64,000 nucleotides of DNA from Streptomyces sp. VRA16 Mangrove soil (lineage in GTDB: Bacteria > Actinomycetota > Actinomycetes > Streptomycetales > Streptomycetaceae): positions 1 through 64,000 of the forward strand of contig NZ_JAFVLN010000009.1 in NCBI RefSeq assembly GCF_017377775.1. The letters are read 5' to 3'. The number at the start of each line of letters is the position of its first letter. Position 1 is the first letter of the stretch. The notes beneath the pieces are model-generated. The model did not search any database and was not told the DNA's origin. It was given only the letters and a program-made list of their open reading frames with translations. This document shows, in pieces, positions 52,797 through 62,008 of this stretch. The translations under genes and the position numbers were made by a program.

Positions 52797-53624
52797 CTAG
52801 CTGCGGGCGCCGAGACGCTCGCCCATGTGCAACTCCAGGTCGTAGATGACCTCCGGAGCAGCCTTCGCGGACTGCCGCAGGCGTTCCTGGACGGACTCCC
52901 TCGCCAGCAGCGCGGCGAAGCGCCTGTGAGTGGCCGCCACATCAGCGGTTTCGACCTGGGGCGCGTCCTCGTTGACGATCTCCTTGACCGCACGCAGGGC
53001 TTCGGTGTCGAAGGAGGCGATACGCCGGGCGAAACGGTCGACGACAGCATCCAGTTCGGCGTCGGGGACAGCCCGGTTGATCCAACCGTAGGACGCCGCC
53101 GTGTCCGCGTCGAAGTCCTCACCGGAGGTGATGATCTCCAGCGCCCGGGACCGTCCGGTGAGCCGCAGCAGGCGTTGGATGCCGCCGCAGCCCGGGATGA
53201 TGCCCGTACCGATCTCCAGTTGGCTCAGAACTGCTTTCTCCCGGCTGGCGAATCGCACGTCAAGAGCGAGCAGGAACTCGTTGCCGATGCCGCGCGCGCG
53301 GCCCCGAAGGGAACCCACGGTGATGAAGGGCGCGTTCCCCAGACGGCTGACGATGTCGAACCAGGTCGGCATGCCCTCTCCGAACTCAGCGACCCTGCCC
53401 AGGTTCAGATGCGCCATGAAGAATTCCGGAAGGGCGCTGTCGAAAACCACGACCTTCACTTCGGGGTCTGTCTCGAGCTGGTCGACAACCGTCGCCAGGG
53501 CGGTCTCCACCTCGGGGTCGTAGAGATTGAGAGGAGGGTTGTCGAAGGTGACCCTCCAGTAGCCAGGGCTGCGCTGTTCCGCACGCACGGGAGCGTGCCG
53601 GTCTGTGGTTGTGGTGTTCGACAT
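52797..53624 (-). CDS. Enoyl-CoA hydratase/isomerase (crotonase) family protein
   Basis: 275 residues. The crotonase core is present: YWRVTFDNPPLNLYDPE at the start, an oxyanion-hole region GSLRGRARGIGNEFLLALDVRFAS, and LEIGTGIIPGCGG. The first catalytic Glu may be the one in GNEF; the second would be in LEIG. The precise reaction is unknown. The ATG at 53624 has an AGGGA upstream; an in-frame ATG at 53642 is also possible. First gene of a minus-strand set with the alpha/beta hydrolase and lpd. Confidence 0.88.
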   Translation of the reverse strand: MSNTTTTDRHAPVRAEQRSPGYWRVTFDNPPLNLYDPEVETALATVVDQLETDPEVKVVVFDSALPEFFMAHLNLGRVAEFGEGMPTWFDIVSRLGNAPFITVGSLRGRARGIGNEFLLALDVRFASREKAVLSQLEIGTGIIPGCGGIQRLLRLTGRSRALEIITSGEDFDADTAASYGWINRAVPDAELDAVVDRFARRIASFDTEALRAVKEIVNEDAPQVETADVAATHRRFAALLARESVQERLRQSAKAAPEVIYDLELHMGERLGARS

Positions 53625-53977
53625 GGGGAGATCCCTGTTCATGAGGCGCGTGTGGTGACACACCCGGTCCGGGCGAGTCACTCCGGAGTGCTGTGACCTC
53701 GAGGCTACGAACAGTCGGCTGTCGTCGCGCGCCACACGCGCCATCAGTGCCCTATGAGGCACATTCATCGACCGGCAAGACACCTCGGTCCTTCGCTCCG
53801 GCACGCTTCAGTCATTCGACAGAAGCGTGCCGCTCCCTGCGTGTACTGCAATGAATCCGAGCGGGAGTGGGCCGACGCTCGCGCTGGCGTTGGATCACAC
53901 ATATCTATGGTGTTCCAACGAGTCCGCCCGCGGCCTGCCTTCTCGCGCTCAGTCCCGACCTACGGAAAGTGTTACTG
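53625..53977. other. Intergenic region, 353 bp, between divergent genes
   Basis: No gene was recognised. An AT-rich patch at 53896-53910 (CACATATCTATGG) is the likeliest promoter area for the BBE-type oxidase, but no well-spaced -35 is visible. Confidence 0.4.
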
Positions 53978-55339
53978 ATGCCAGTCCCTTCGGACTCGTT
54001 CCCCGTCTCTGAGCATGCTCTCCCTGACCATCTCGCCGCCCTGGCGATACGGCCGGGGGACTCCGCCTACGACGCCGTGCGTCACACCTACACCCGCCTG
54101 GGCAGCCCGGCCGCCGTCCTCCGTGTGCGCGACGCCGAGGACATCGCGGCGGCGCTGGTCCACGCCCGGGACAGTCACCTGCCGTTGACCGTCCGCAGCG
54201 GCGGCCATGGCATCAGTGGGCGGTCCACGAACAACGGCGGCCTCGTCATCGATCTCTCCCGGCTCGCCTCGGTGACCGTGCTCGATGCGGACGCGAGACT
54301 TGTGCGCATCGAAGCGGGCGCCCGGTGGGGAGACGTCGCGGCCGCGCTCGCTCCGTACGGAATGGCGCTGTCCTCCGGTGACACGGGGGATGTCGGCGTC
54401 GGAGGGCTGGCCACCGCCGGCGGAATCGGTCTCATGGCACGGGCGCACGGACTCACCATCGACCACATGAGAGCCGCCGAGCTGGTCCTCGCCGACGGAT
54501 CCGCCGTGCGGGTAGACGCCCAGCACGACCCGGACCTGTTCTGGGCAGTGCGTGGCGCAGGAGCCAACTTCGGGGTCGCCACCGCTTTCGAGTTCGAGGC
54601 CGCGCGGGTCGACGGGGTCTGCGTCGACGTCAGCGTCTTCGACGCAGCGGACACCGCCGGCTTCCTGACCCGTTGGGGAGGCTGGATAGAGAGGTCCCCG
54701 CGCGAGGTGACCAGCTTCCTGACACTGGCCACCGGTCCGGGCGGGTTGCCGGTCGCACAAGTGATGACGGTGTACGCAGGCGGTGACATGGATGCTGCCC
54801 GACCTGCCCTGCGGCCCCTGGGATCCATCGGTGCGGTACTGCAGAATCAGCTCGTCGCCACCCCCTACCATCGACTGCTGCCGGCCGGGCATCAGCCGCA
54901 GTACGCACAACAGCCCCTGACCGTGTCGCGTTCCGGGCTGCTGCATCACATCGACGACCAGGTGGCGCACGCCATCGCCACGGTCGCGCCGGCGGCCGGC
55001 ATCGTGCAGCTGCGGTCCGTCGGCGGAGCGGTCAACGACATGCCGGCCACGGCCACGGCCTACGCGCACCGCACCCAGAACTTCTCCCTGATGGCGGCGA
55101 CCGTGCCCGCTCTGCGCGGTGACCTCGACCAGCGCTGGGACGGGCTCACTCCCCACATCGACGGGTTGTACCTGAGCTTCGAGACACGCACAGGTCCACG
55201 ACAGCTCTCGGACGCGTTCCCGCAGCCGGTTCTCGGCCGGCTGCTCACACTCAAGGATCGGTACGACCCGGACAACGTCTTCACGAACAACTTCGCGCTG
55301 CGGCGGCCCGCAGGTGACGGCGACGTGAGGAAGCGATGA
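53978..55339 (+). CDS. FAD-linked oxidase of the BBE (berberine-bridge) type
   Basis: 453 residues. The FAD-binding PCMH domain includes VRSGGHGISG near 68-77, where the His is the covalent flavin attachment point. The second, cysteinyl attachment site is not present (DTGDVGVGGLATAGGIG), so the flavin would be singly linked. The BBE C-terminal domain ends RYDPDNVFTNNF. It oxidises an alcohol, sugar or polyketide. The ATG at 53978 follows GGAAAG weakly. Confidence 0.9.
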   Translation: MPVPSDSFPVSEHALPDHLAALAIRPGDSAYDAVRHTYTRLGSPAAVLRVRDAEDIAAALVHARDSHLPLTVRSGGHGISGRSTNNGGLVIDLSRLASVTVLDADARLVRIEAGARWGDVAAALAPYGMALSSGDTGDVGVGGLATAGGIGLMARAHGLTIDHMRAAELVLADGSAVRVDAQHDPDLFWAVRGAGANFGVATAFEFEAARVDGVCVDVSVFDAADTAGFLTRWGGWIERSPREVTSFLTLATGPGGLPVAQVMTVYAGGDMDAARPALRPLGSIGAVLQNQLVATPYHRLLPAGHQPQYAQQPLTVSRSGLLHHIDDQVAHAIATVAPAAGIVQLRSVGGAVNDMPATATAYAHRTQNFSLMAATVPALRGDLDQRWDGLTPHIDGLYLSFETRTGPRQLSDAFPQPVLGRLLTLKDRYDPDNVFTNNFALRRPAGDGDVRKR

Positions 55340-55400
55340 GCGCTCGGTCCGGAATCGGGTCGCGGCCGACACTCACCGAGACAGCTGACGAGCGGGAATG

Positions 55401-55418
55401 CATCGCCGGCCGGCGATG
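55401..55418. promoter_or_regulatory. Perfect 18-bp palindrome upstream of rpmG
   Basis: CATCGCCGG-CCGGCGATG has no loop, so it resembles a protein site more than a terminator. It lies 62-80 bp upstream of rpmG. It does not match the AT-rich Zur box expected for such genes. Confidence 0.4.
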
Positions 55419-55480
55419 TTGGATCAATTGTCTGACATGACCGAGTCAATGAATTCGGGTGTTGGTGGAAGGAGCCCCTC

Positions 55481-55645
55481 ATGGCACGCAGCACCACGCG
55501 ACCCGTCGTCAAGCTGAAGTCGACGGCCGCCACTGGAGTCACTTACGTGACCCGCAAGAACCGTCTGAACGATCCCGACCGGCTGATCCTGCGCAAGTAC
55601 GACCCGGTGGTCGGCGCGCACGTCCAGTTCCGCGAAGAACGCTGA
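55481..55645 (+). CDS. rpmG: Ribosomal protein bL33, Cys-free paralog
   Basis: 54 residues. It aligns with L33 (TYVTRKNRLNDPDRLILRKYDP) but lacks all four zinc-binding cysteines, which makes it the zinc-independent form. In Streptomyces such paralogs replace the Cys-containing proteins under zinc starvation and are usually repressed by Zur. The ATG follows AAGGAG. First gene of an L33-L31-L36 operon. Confidence 0.92.
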   Translation: MARSTTRPVVKLKSTAATGVTYVTRKNRLNDPDRLILRKYDPVVGAHVQFREER

Positions 55646-55694
55646 CACCCGCCTCCGACGCCCGCGTCGGAGGTCCCCAGAGGAGGCACCACCC

Positions 55695-55946
55695 ATGAGG
55701 CACGGCATCCACCCCGTCTCCCGTCCCGTCGTCTTCCGCGACCGGGCGGCCGGTTTCCAGTTGCTCACCCGCTCCGTCCTCGACACCGAGAAAACGGTCG
55801 AATGGGAGGACGGCGCCACCTACCCGGTCGTCGATGTCGAGATCTCGTCGGCCAGCCACCCCTTCTACACCGGCACCTCGCGGGTTGTGGACCCCGCGGG
55901 CCGTGTGGAGCGCTTCGAGCGTCGCTACGGAGGAGAAACACGATGA
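55695..55946 (+). CDS. rpmE2: Ribosomal protein bL31 type B, Cys-free
   Basis: 83 residues. The type B pattern (MRHGIHPVSRPVVFRD...ISSASHPFYTGTSRVVDPAGRVERFERRYG) has no CxxC zinc motif. It is expected to replace the zinc-containing L31 on the ribosome during zinc shortage. The ATG follows AGGAGG. The end overlaps the rpmJ start as ATGA, so translation is coupled. Confidence 0.95.
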   Translation: MRHGIHPVSRPVVFRDRAAGFQLLTRSVLDTEKTVEWEDGATYPVVDVEISSASHPFYTGTSRVVDPAGRVERFERRYGGETR

Positions 55947-56065
55947 AGGTACGTAAGTCACTGCGCTCGCTCAAGGCCAGGCCCGGCGCCCAGGTGGTGC
56001 GCCGACGGGGCGTGACCTTCGTGATCAACAAGAAGGATCCCCGCTTCAAGGCCCGCCAGGGCTGA
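55943..56065 (+). CDS. rpmJ: Ribosomal protein bL36, Cys-free paralog
   Basis: 40 residues (MKVRKSLRSLKARPGAQVVRRRGVTFVINKKDPRFKARQG form), lacking the Cys-Cys-Cys-His zinc site of the standard L36. It overlaps rpmE2 by 4 bp. Third gene of the operon, closed by a strong terminator 15 bp downstream. Confidence 0.94.
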   Translation: MKVRKSLRSLKARPGAQVVRRRGVTFVINKKDPRFKARQG

Positions 56066-56079
56066 CCCACTCACACGTC

Positions 56080-56117
56080 CAACGGCCCGGCACCGTATCC
56101 GCGGTGCCGGGCCGTTG
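56080..56117. terminator. Bidirectional terminator between rpmJ and the acyl-CoA ligase
   Basis: CAACGGCCCGGCACCG (56080-56095) and its complement (56102-56117) pair perfectly over 16 bp around TATCCG. It lies 14 bp after rpmJ and 9 bp beyond the convergent ligase's stop codon. Confidence 0.8.
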
Positions 56118-56125
56118 TCGCGCGG

Positions 56126-57613
56126 TCATCGTGGAAGCCGGATCTCCCTCTTGAGGATCTTTCCGGTAGATCCCTTCGGCAGGGACGACACGATCCAGAT
56201 CCTCCGCGGGTACTTGTACGGCGCGACACGAGTCTTCACGAACGAGCGCAACTCCTCCTCGGTGGCCCGGCCGTTCGGGGTGAGGACGACAGCGGCGGCG
56301 ACCTCCTCACCGAGGTACTCGTCCGGGACGCCGACCACGGCCGCCTCCAGGACATCGGGGTGCTCGTAGAGCACCTCCTCGATCTCGCGCGGGTAGACGT
56401 TGTACCCGCCACGGATGATCACGTCCTTCTTGCGGTCGACGATGAAGAAGTATCCGTCCTCGTCCTTACGGGCCAGGTCCCCGCTGCGGAACCAGCCGTC
56501 CGGAATGGCTTCGGCCGTCTCCTCGGGCCGGTTCCAGTAACCGACCATGACGTTGGCGCCCCGGATGGCGATCTCACCGACCTCGCCGGGTGCCACGTCG
56601 TGGCCGGCCTGGTCCACGAGCCGCACCTCGACCCCCTCGATCGGCGTCCCTATCGAACCGGCCTTGCGGGGCCGGTCGAGGTGGTTGAAGGAGGCCACCG
56701 GTGACGTCTCGGACAGACCGTAGCCTTCTGCCACCGGACAGCCGAAGCGCTCCTCGAAGCCGTACAGCACCTCGGTCGGCAAGGGGGAGCCACCCGAGAC
56801 GCACACGCGCAGTGCGCTCGCCTCGGATCCGTCGGTGACCGGCGGATGATGCAGTAGCGCGTTGTACATGGTCGGCACCGCGATGAATATGGTGACCCCC
56901 AACTCGGCGAACATGGCCAGCACCCGGGCCGGGTCGAAGCGAGGTACGAGCACCAGGCAGGCGCCCCGGCGGATCGAGGCGTTCATGCTGCCCGTCTGAC
57001 CGAAAGCGTGGAAAAGCGGCAGACAGGCCATCATCACGTCGTCGAGGGTGACGTCCACGACGCGCTCGGCCAGAACCCTGGCGTTGCTGCCGAGGTTGCC
57101 GTGAGTCAGGGCTGCCCCCTTGGGCAGCCCTGTCGTCCCCGAGGTGTAGAGGAGCGCGGCGAGGTCGCCGTCGTTCCGCGCGGACGGTTCTGCCATCGGC
57201 GCCCATTCGTCGGCCGGCGTCAGATCCGCACCGACGGCGCTGAGCGGGATGCCCGTCTCAGCGATGCCCGCCGCCGCCTGTTGGGCGACGTCCTCGTGTG
57301 CGAACAGGCGGACGGCACCCGAGTCGGCCAGGCAATGCCTGATCTCCCCCTCCTTGAGGAGCGGGTTCATGGGGACGACGACTCCGCCGGCGCGCAGCAC
57401 GCCGTAGTAGAGGGCGACGAACGCCGGGACATTCGGCAGCATCAGGGCCACCCGGTCGCCGGGCACCAGCCCGTCCGCCCGGAGCGCCCCCGCGACGCGG
57501 GAGACGGCCTCGTCCAGCTCCGCGTATGTCGTCACGGCGTCACCGAACCGTAGGGCGGGGTGATCGGGGTGAAGCCGCGCTGTAGCCGACAGGTTCTCCG
57601 CGATGTTCGGCAT
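56126..57613 (-). CDS. Long-chain fatty acid-CoA ligase (AMP-forming)
   Basis: 495 residues. Adenylate-forming motifs in order: LLYTSGTTGLPKGA, GYGLSETSP, GWFRSGDLARKDEDGYFFIVDR, and the catalytic Lys in GSTGKILKR near the end. It activates a carboxylic acid to its CoA thioester via an acyl-AMP. The chain length is not deducible. The ATG follows AGGAGG; the frame is open to 57913 but without homology there. Confidence 0.93.
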   Translation of the reverse strand: MPNIAENLSATARLHPDHPALRFGDAVTTYAELDEAVSRVAGALRADGLVPGDRVALMLPNVPAFVALYYGVLRAGGVVVPMNPLLKEGEIRHCLADSGAVRLFAHEDVAQQAAAGIAETGIPLSAVGADLTPADEWAPMAEPSARNDGDLAALLYTSGTTGLPKGAALTHGNLGSNARVLAERVVDVTLDDVMMACLPLFHAFGQTGSMNASIRRGACLVLVPRFDPARVLAMFAELGVTIFIAVPTMYNALLHHPPVTDGSEASALRVCVSGGSPLPTEVLYGFEERFGCPVAEGYGLSETSPVASFNHLDRPRKAGSIGTPIEGVEVRLVDQAGHDVAPGEVGEIAIRGANVMVGYWNRPEETAEAIPDGWFRSGDLARKDEDGYFFIVDRKKDVIIRGGYNVYPREIEEVLYEHPDVLEAAVVGVPDEYLGEEVAAAVVLTPNGRATEEELRSFVKTRVAPYKYPRRIWIVSSLPKGSTGKILKREIRLPR

Positions 57614-58023
57614 GTGTCCTCCTGCTTGACGGCCCGGCAACGGTTCCCGTGCCCGGTGCGGACCCCCGCCCCGGCCCCACGAGCCGGCGGCCTCTGATCG
57701 ACGAACGTGACTCGCCAGCCTCGGCACCCGCCGTACAGCTGACACACGTGTTTGCTCAGTGCAACGTAGCAGCCCTCCCTCGGCGGGTGGGACCGCCATC
57801 GAGAGTAACCGGCCCCGCACCTCCGGCAGTTGCGGTCTCTCCGGGGGCCAAACTCTCGACGGGTGAGAACCCAGCTCACAGGAGGGCACCCACACGCCCA
57901 CCGCCCCTAACATGTGTGAGCCTCAAATGGCTCCGTTCCGTGCGTTCGCGTCCCGAAAGGGATGACCTATTTCCTCTCTGATCGCGCACGGCCGCAAGCG
58001 CCCCACCGGAGTCCTACGCTGAC
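57614..58023. other. Intergenic region, 410 bp, between divergent genes
   Basis: No gene was recognised. It contains an 8-bp palindrome ACACGTGT near 57744 and an inverted GAGCC-TCAAAT-GGCTC near 57918, either of which might be regulatory. Confidence 0.4.
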
Positions 58024-58998
58024 GTGGCCGCGTCCGTCGGCTTCGACGAGCACTCGGGCGGCCTTCCCCCCTCAGCAGAAGAGTTGATCAGTGTGGCTGC
58101 AATCGGTGACCGCGTCCATGCGCGCCCGAACAAGGTGCTGGCGGCATACCGCCATTGCGAGGAAGTGACACGCGCAGAGGCAAAGAACTTCAGTTACGGT
58201 CTCCGCCTCCTCCCCGGCTCCAAACGGCAGGCGATGTCCGCGATCTACGCATTGGCGCGCCGGGTGGATGACATAGGCGACGGCAACTTGGAACCTGTGC
58301 GCAAGACAGAGCTGCTCGCTCAGGTCGGCTCGATGGTCGATGCACTGGCGGCGGGCCGGATGGAAGACGACGAGACGGATCCAGTGTGGATCGCCCTCGC
58401 GGACGCGGCTCAACGTTTTCCGATCCCGTTGGAGGTGTTTCAGGAACTGATCACGGGCGTCACGATGGACGTCGAGCAGGCGGAGTACAAGAGCTTCGAG
58501 GACCTGCTCGTCTACTGTCGGTGCGTGGCGGGCTCCATAGGACGACTGTCGCTAGGGGTCTTTGGTTGCACGGACGCCGAGCGGGGACGGGAGTACGCCG
58601 ACACGCTGGGGCTCGCCCTGCAGATCACCAACATCCTCCGGGACGTCCGCGAGGACGCCACGATGGGCAGGCGCTATCTTCCCGCCGAGGACGTCGCACG
58701 TTTCGACTGCGACGAAGCGTGGTTCGCCACCGGCCTGGTCCCCTCCGATGCGGATTTCGACGCTCTCGTCCGACACGAGGCGAGCAGAGCCCGGACATTG
58801 TTCGACGAGGGTTTGCGCCTGCTTCCACTGCTCGACCGTCGAAGCCGGGCCTGTGTCGGTGCGATGGCCGGCATCTACCGCAACCTGCTCGACACCCTTG
58901 ACGGCGAGCCGGCTGCGGTGTTGGCCGGCCGGGTCTCCCTCACTGCGGGAGTCAAGACCCGCGTGGCGCTCGCGGCCCTCCTGGGACGCGTGCGTTGA
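58024..58998 (+). CDS. hpnD: Squalene/phytoene synthase family protein (HpnD-like)
   Basis: 324 residues, all-alpha isoprenoid synthase. The first Asp-rich motif is RRVDDIGDG near 80 and the second NILRDVREDATMGRRYLP near 205. The sequence VLAAYRHCEEVTRAEAKNFSYGLRLLP fits HpnD (presqualene-diphosphate synthase) best. It joins two farnesyl diphosphates. The hopanoid genes hpnC, hpnE and shc are not in the window, so it is a detached copy; the call as HpnD versus phytoene synthase is moderate. GTG 58024 is preceded by GGAG. Confidence 0.85.
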   Translation: MAASVGFDEHSGGLPPSAEELISVAAIGDRVHARPNKVLAAYRHCEEVTRAEAKNFSYGLRLLPGSKRQAMSAIYALARRVDDIGDGNLEPVRKTELLAQVGSMVDALAAGRMEDDETDPVWIALADAAQRFPIPLEVFQELITGVTMDVEQAEYKSFEDLLVYCRCVAGSIGRLSLGVFGCTDAERGREYADTLGLALQITNILRDVREDATMGRRYLPAEDVARFDCDEAWFATGLVPSDADFDALVRHEASRARTLFDEGLRLLPLLDRRSRACVGAMAGIYRNLLDTLDGEPAAVLAGRVSLTAGVKTRVALAALLGRVR

Positions 58999-59183
58999 AG
59001 GCGCCATGGGGAGACCGGTTCGGGTAGCACGGGGTTGAGCACTGACGCCGATGCACGTACCGCGTACACGACTGTCCCGGCGCACCGAAGCCTCGGTGTG
59101 GGCCGGGCCCCGCGGGCGAGCGGCTCCCCCGGGGCCGTCGCACATCTGCTTACCTTCACCTCTCCCAGAAAGGCGGCCGTGGA

Positions 59184-59857
59184 TTGAAGACGGAGCCGAT
59201 CCACCTCGCTGCGCAGCTCGCCGTGAACGTGCGGGACGCTCGGTCCCTGCTGGTCACATTCGGCGTGCTGGGTGTCGGGCTGGTGATGTTCGCCGAGACA
59301 GGACTGCTGCTCGGCTTCTTCCTGCCCGGCGACTCTTTGTTGTTCACAGCCGGCCTGCTGTGCACCGACGGATCCGAACGGAGCGTGCACCTCGAGCTGG
59401 GACCGCTGCTGCTCGCGGCTGCCGTGGGCGCGCTGGCCGGCGCACAGTGCGGCTACGCGATCGGCCGGAAGGGCGGACGGGCGCTGCTGGCCCGCAGCCG
59501 CTCGAAGAGACTGCACGAAGGAGCGCAAAGAGCCGAAGAGTTGCTGAAGCGGTACGGCTACGCCAAGGCCATCGTGCTGGCCCGCTTCATACCGGTGGTA
59601 CGACCGTGATCAATCCCCTGGCAGGAGTTGTGGCCGTGCCGGCGCGGACGTTCGCCGTCTGGCAGGTCACCGGAGGGGTGCTCTGGAGCGCCGGCCTGAC
59701 TTTGGCGGGATACGCCATGGGGACCTCGATCCCCGACGTCGACCGTTACCTGCTTCCGCTCGTCGCGCTGACCGTGATCGTGTGGCAGGGGATCGGACGA
59801 TCGACACCGTTGGCTCGAACCTATTTACCGCCAGAAATCCAGAAGAGGAAAATACGT
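59184..59857 (+). pseudogene. DedA-family membrane protein with a frameshift and no stop
   Basis: The first 141 codons read as a DedA/SNARE-associated protein (FAETGLLLGFFLPGDSLLFTAG, then YAKAIVLARFIPVVR). One base is missing at about 59605; reading on in the next frame restores TVINPLAGVVAVP. The C-terminal end then continues without a stop through YLPPEIQKRKIRMRTT into the downstream GNAT. The conserved RFIPVVRT motif is thus split. DedA proteins are lipid/proton membrane proteins (flippase-type). Confidence 0.8.
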
Positions 59858-60694
59858 ATGAGGACCACTGTGCCGACCGGTCTGAGTGAGCGAGTCGAGA
59901 TCGAGGCCTACGCGGACTTCGCAGCCGGGGCGCCGCTGTCCGTCAGGCAGGCGCTGGGGGCTCGCCACCAACGGTTCGACTCAGCGCTTGCGGTGGCGGT
60001 CCGTGAAGACCCCAGCCATTTCTTCGACCGGGTCGGCGGGTTCGGCGAGGAGCCGGTCACGGCCGACCTCATCGCGCGAATTTGCGACTTCTACCGTGAA
60101 CAGGGCGCATCCAGCGCCTCGTTCATGCTCGCCCCGGCATCCCTGCCGCAGGACTGGGCCGCAATCGCCGCCGAACTGGGCCTCACCGAGGGGCCGCACT
60201 TCGACAAGCTGGGGTGCGCCACCGACACCGCGCTCGCCACGGCCGACGGCGTCGCCGCACTCGAACCGGATCTGCGCGTCGGACCGATCGCACCCGACGA
60301 GGCGCGCGAGTGGGCCACAGTCATGATGACCACCTTCGGATTCAACAAGCCCACGGGAATGATAGACATGGCGGCGTCCTGCGTCGGCAGGCCGGACTGG
60401 CGGCAGTACGCCGTCTGGGAGGGCGAGCGGATCATCGCAGTCGGCAGCCTCTACCTGCATGGTGGGTGCGCAGACATGTTCGGCGGGGCGACCCTTCCTG
60501 AGGCGCGTGGTCGCGGAGCGCAGTCGGCACTGCTCACCGCCCGTATCCGGGCGGCGCGAGACGCAGGCTGCCGCTGGCTCGTCGCCGAGACCGGCACAGA
60601 AGGCTCCGGCGAGCACAACACGTCTTTGCACAACATGCTGCGCGCCGGCTTCGAGCGGCTCTACGAGAGGGTGACCTGGGTCTGGCGCGGCTAG
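59858..60694 (+). CDS. GNAT-family N-acetyltransferase
   Basis: 278 residues. The C-terminal half is a GNAT domain: GGATLPEARGRGAQSALLTARI (acetyl-CoA loop) and HNMLRAGFERLYER. The N-terminal half resembles the same fold without the signature, as in two-domain GNATs. The ATG at 59858 follows AGAGGAAA. It is in frame with the decayed DedA gene upstream with no stop between. The substrate is unknown. Confidence 0.88.
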   Translation: MRTTVPTGLSERVEIEAYADFAAGAPLSVRQALGARHQRFDSALAVAVREDPSHFFDRVGGFGEEPVTADLIARICDFYREQGASSASFMLAPASLPQDWAAIAAELGLTEGPHFDKLGCATDTALATADGVAALEPDLRVGPIAPDEAREWATVMMTTFGFNKPTGMIDMAASCVGRPDWRQYAVWEGERIIAVGSLYLHGGCADMFGGATLPEARGRGAQSALLTARIRAARDAGCRWLVAETGTEGSGEHNTSLHNMLRAGFERLYERVTWVWRG

Positions 60695-61377
60695 ACAGTC
60701 CGGACCGGGTACGCCTGAGGACTGCTCCCGCCCGTCTGAGGGCATACGTTCCCGATCCTGCCGGATGTACCCGAGGCGAAACACCCCAGGGAAGCAGGTG
60801 ACCTTCGCCGTCGCAGGGCGACGTGTCGGCGGACGTCGGAGAGATCTCCGCGAGCTCACCGACATGGGCATGGGCGCGGGCCTGCGCTCTCTGCGGTACT
60901 GGGCGTGGTCTCGCTGACCGGCGGCTGCGCGGGCATTGTGGCCGCGGCCCGCGAGTAGCTCATCGGGCGGTTGCGGACCGAGACGTCCGCACGCGCCGCC
61001 CCGCAGATCAACGAGGCCGTGCCGACGCCTGGCACAACGCGGCTCTGTGAGGCGCAGTGTTCGCGCTCCTCGCAGGATCGTCGGCGCCTTCGTTCTCGTA
61101 CGACCCGCGTTCGGTGCTCCGCGCCAGCCGCATGCGACCTGGATCGGGCCGTTCGCCTGGGCCGACGTCTCGCTCGGGGGCATCGGCCTGCTGCCGGCCC
61201 CGTTCTCACATGCACCGGCGCTCTCCTGATAGCACTCTCAGCCCGATGCGCGCAGGCCACTCCTCGTCGGGCACCCGGCCGGACCGAGCGCGCATCGTGC
61301 AGGGCGCAGGGACCGCGATCGTGCGGTCCTGAGTCCGGCCTCACACCCCCAACGACAGGCTCTGGAAGTGACGTTCG
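60695..61377. other. Intergenic region, 683 bp, probably a decayed gene
   Basis: Fragments in several plus-strand frames look protein-like (AVLGVVSLTGGCAGIVAAARE before a stop at about 60956, then WIGPFAWADVSLGGIGLLPAPF in another frame), but no family was recognised and stops break all frames. It is best explained as a rotted membrane-protein gene. Confidence 0.4.
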
Positions 61378-61953
61378 ATGCCTCTGTCCCCCGCCTCACC
61401 CGGCCCAGACGGACACCTGATCCTGATCCGGTCCGGCCGAGCCACCGTGACCCGGCCCGCAGTGACGTCGGACCTCACGGCTGTGAACGCCATGCACGGC
61501 CGGTGTTCACCGGACACGATCTACAGCCGGTACCAGACGGTCCGTTCCGCGCTGCGGGAACAGGAGTGGGCTCGGTTGACCCGCCCCGGGCACGGTGTCA
61601 CCTGGGTGACTGCTCCGCTGGACGCTCCCGACACGGTCATCGCCGTCACCCATCTGCTGCGCGGTGACACCGAGCGGTGCGGCGAGCTCGCTCTGCTGGT
61701 GGAGGACGACTGGCAGGACGCGGGCCTGGGAACGGCCCTGGCGCGATGGACCCTCTCCCGAGCGGCGGACCTGGGCATGAGCACCGTCATGGTTCTCACA
61801 TCCGCGTCCAACCGGCGTATGAACGCCATCTGCCGTGGCCTGGGTGCGCGAACGGCCCCTGCCGGCGGCCGGTGTGCCTCGGAGATGCGGGGTTACGACC
61901 TGGTGCTGCTCGAACTGCCCGTGCCTCAGCGGTTGAGGTCGCAGAACATGTGA
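61378..61953 (+). CDS. GNAT-family N-acetyltransferase
   Basis: 191 residues. LALLVEDDWQDAGLGTALARWTLSRA near 105-130 is the acetyl-CoA-binding segment, typical of the actinobacterial group of GNATs related to Pat/PatZ C-terminal domains. The acceptor is unknown, possibly protein lysines. The ATG at 61378 follows GGAAG. Confidence 0.85.
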   Translation: MPLSPASPGPDGHLILIRSGRATVTRPAVTSDLTAVNAMHGRCSPDTIYSRYQTVRSALREQEWARLTRPGHGVTWVTAPLDAPDTVIAVTHLLRGDTERCGELALLVEDDWQDAGLGTALARWTLSRAADLGMSTVMVLTSASNRRMNAICRGLGARTAPAGGRCASEMRGYDLVLLELPVPQRLRSQNM

Positions 61954-62008
61954 GCAAGGGAGACGCCCGCCGGACCATTCCGCATATCGACCCGCTCCGG
62001 GGTGTCGC

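Noticed and set aside
55419..55460. Zur box before the rpmG operon
   Set aside because: TTGGATCAATTGTCTGACA and TGAC-N8-GTCA were compared with the AT-rich Zur palindrome and do not match well.
58024..60694. Hopanoid gene cluster
   Set aside because: Only the HpnD-like gene is present; no hpnC, hpnE or squalene-hopene cyclase follows.
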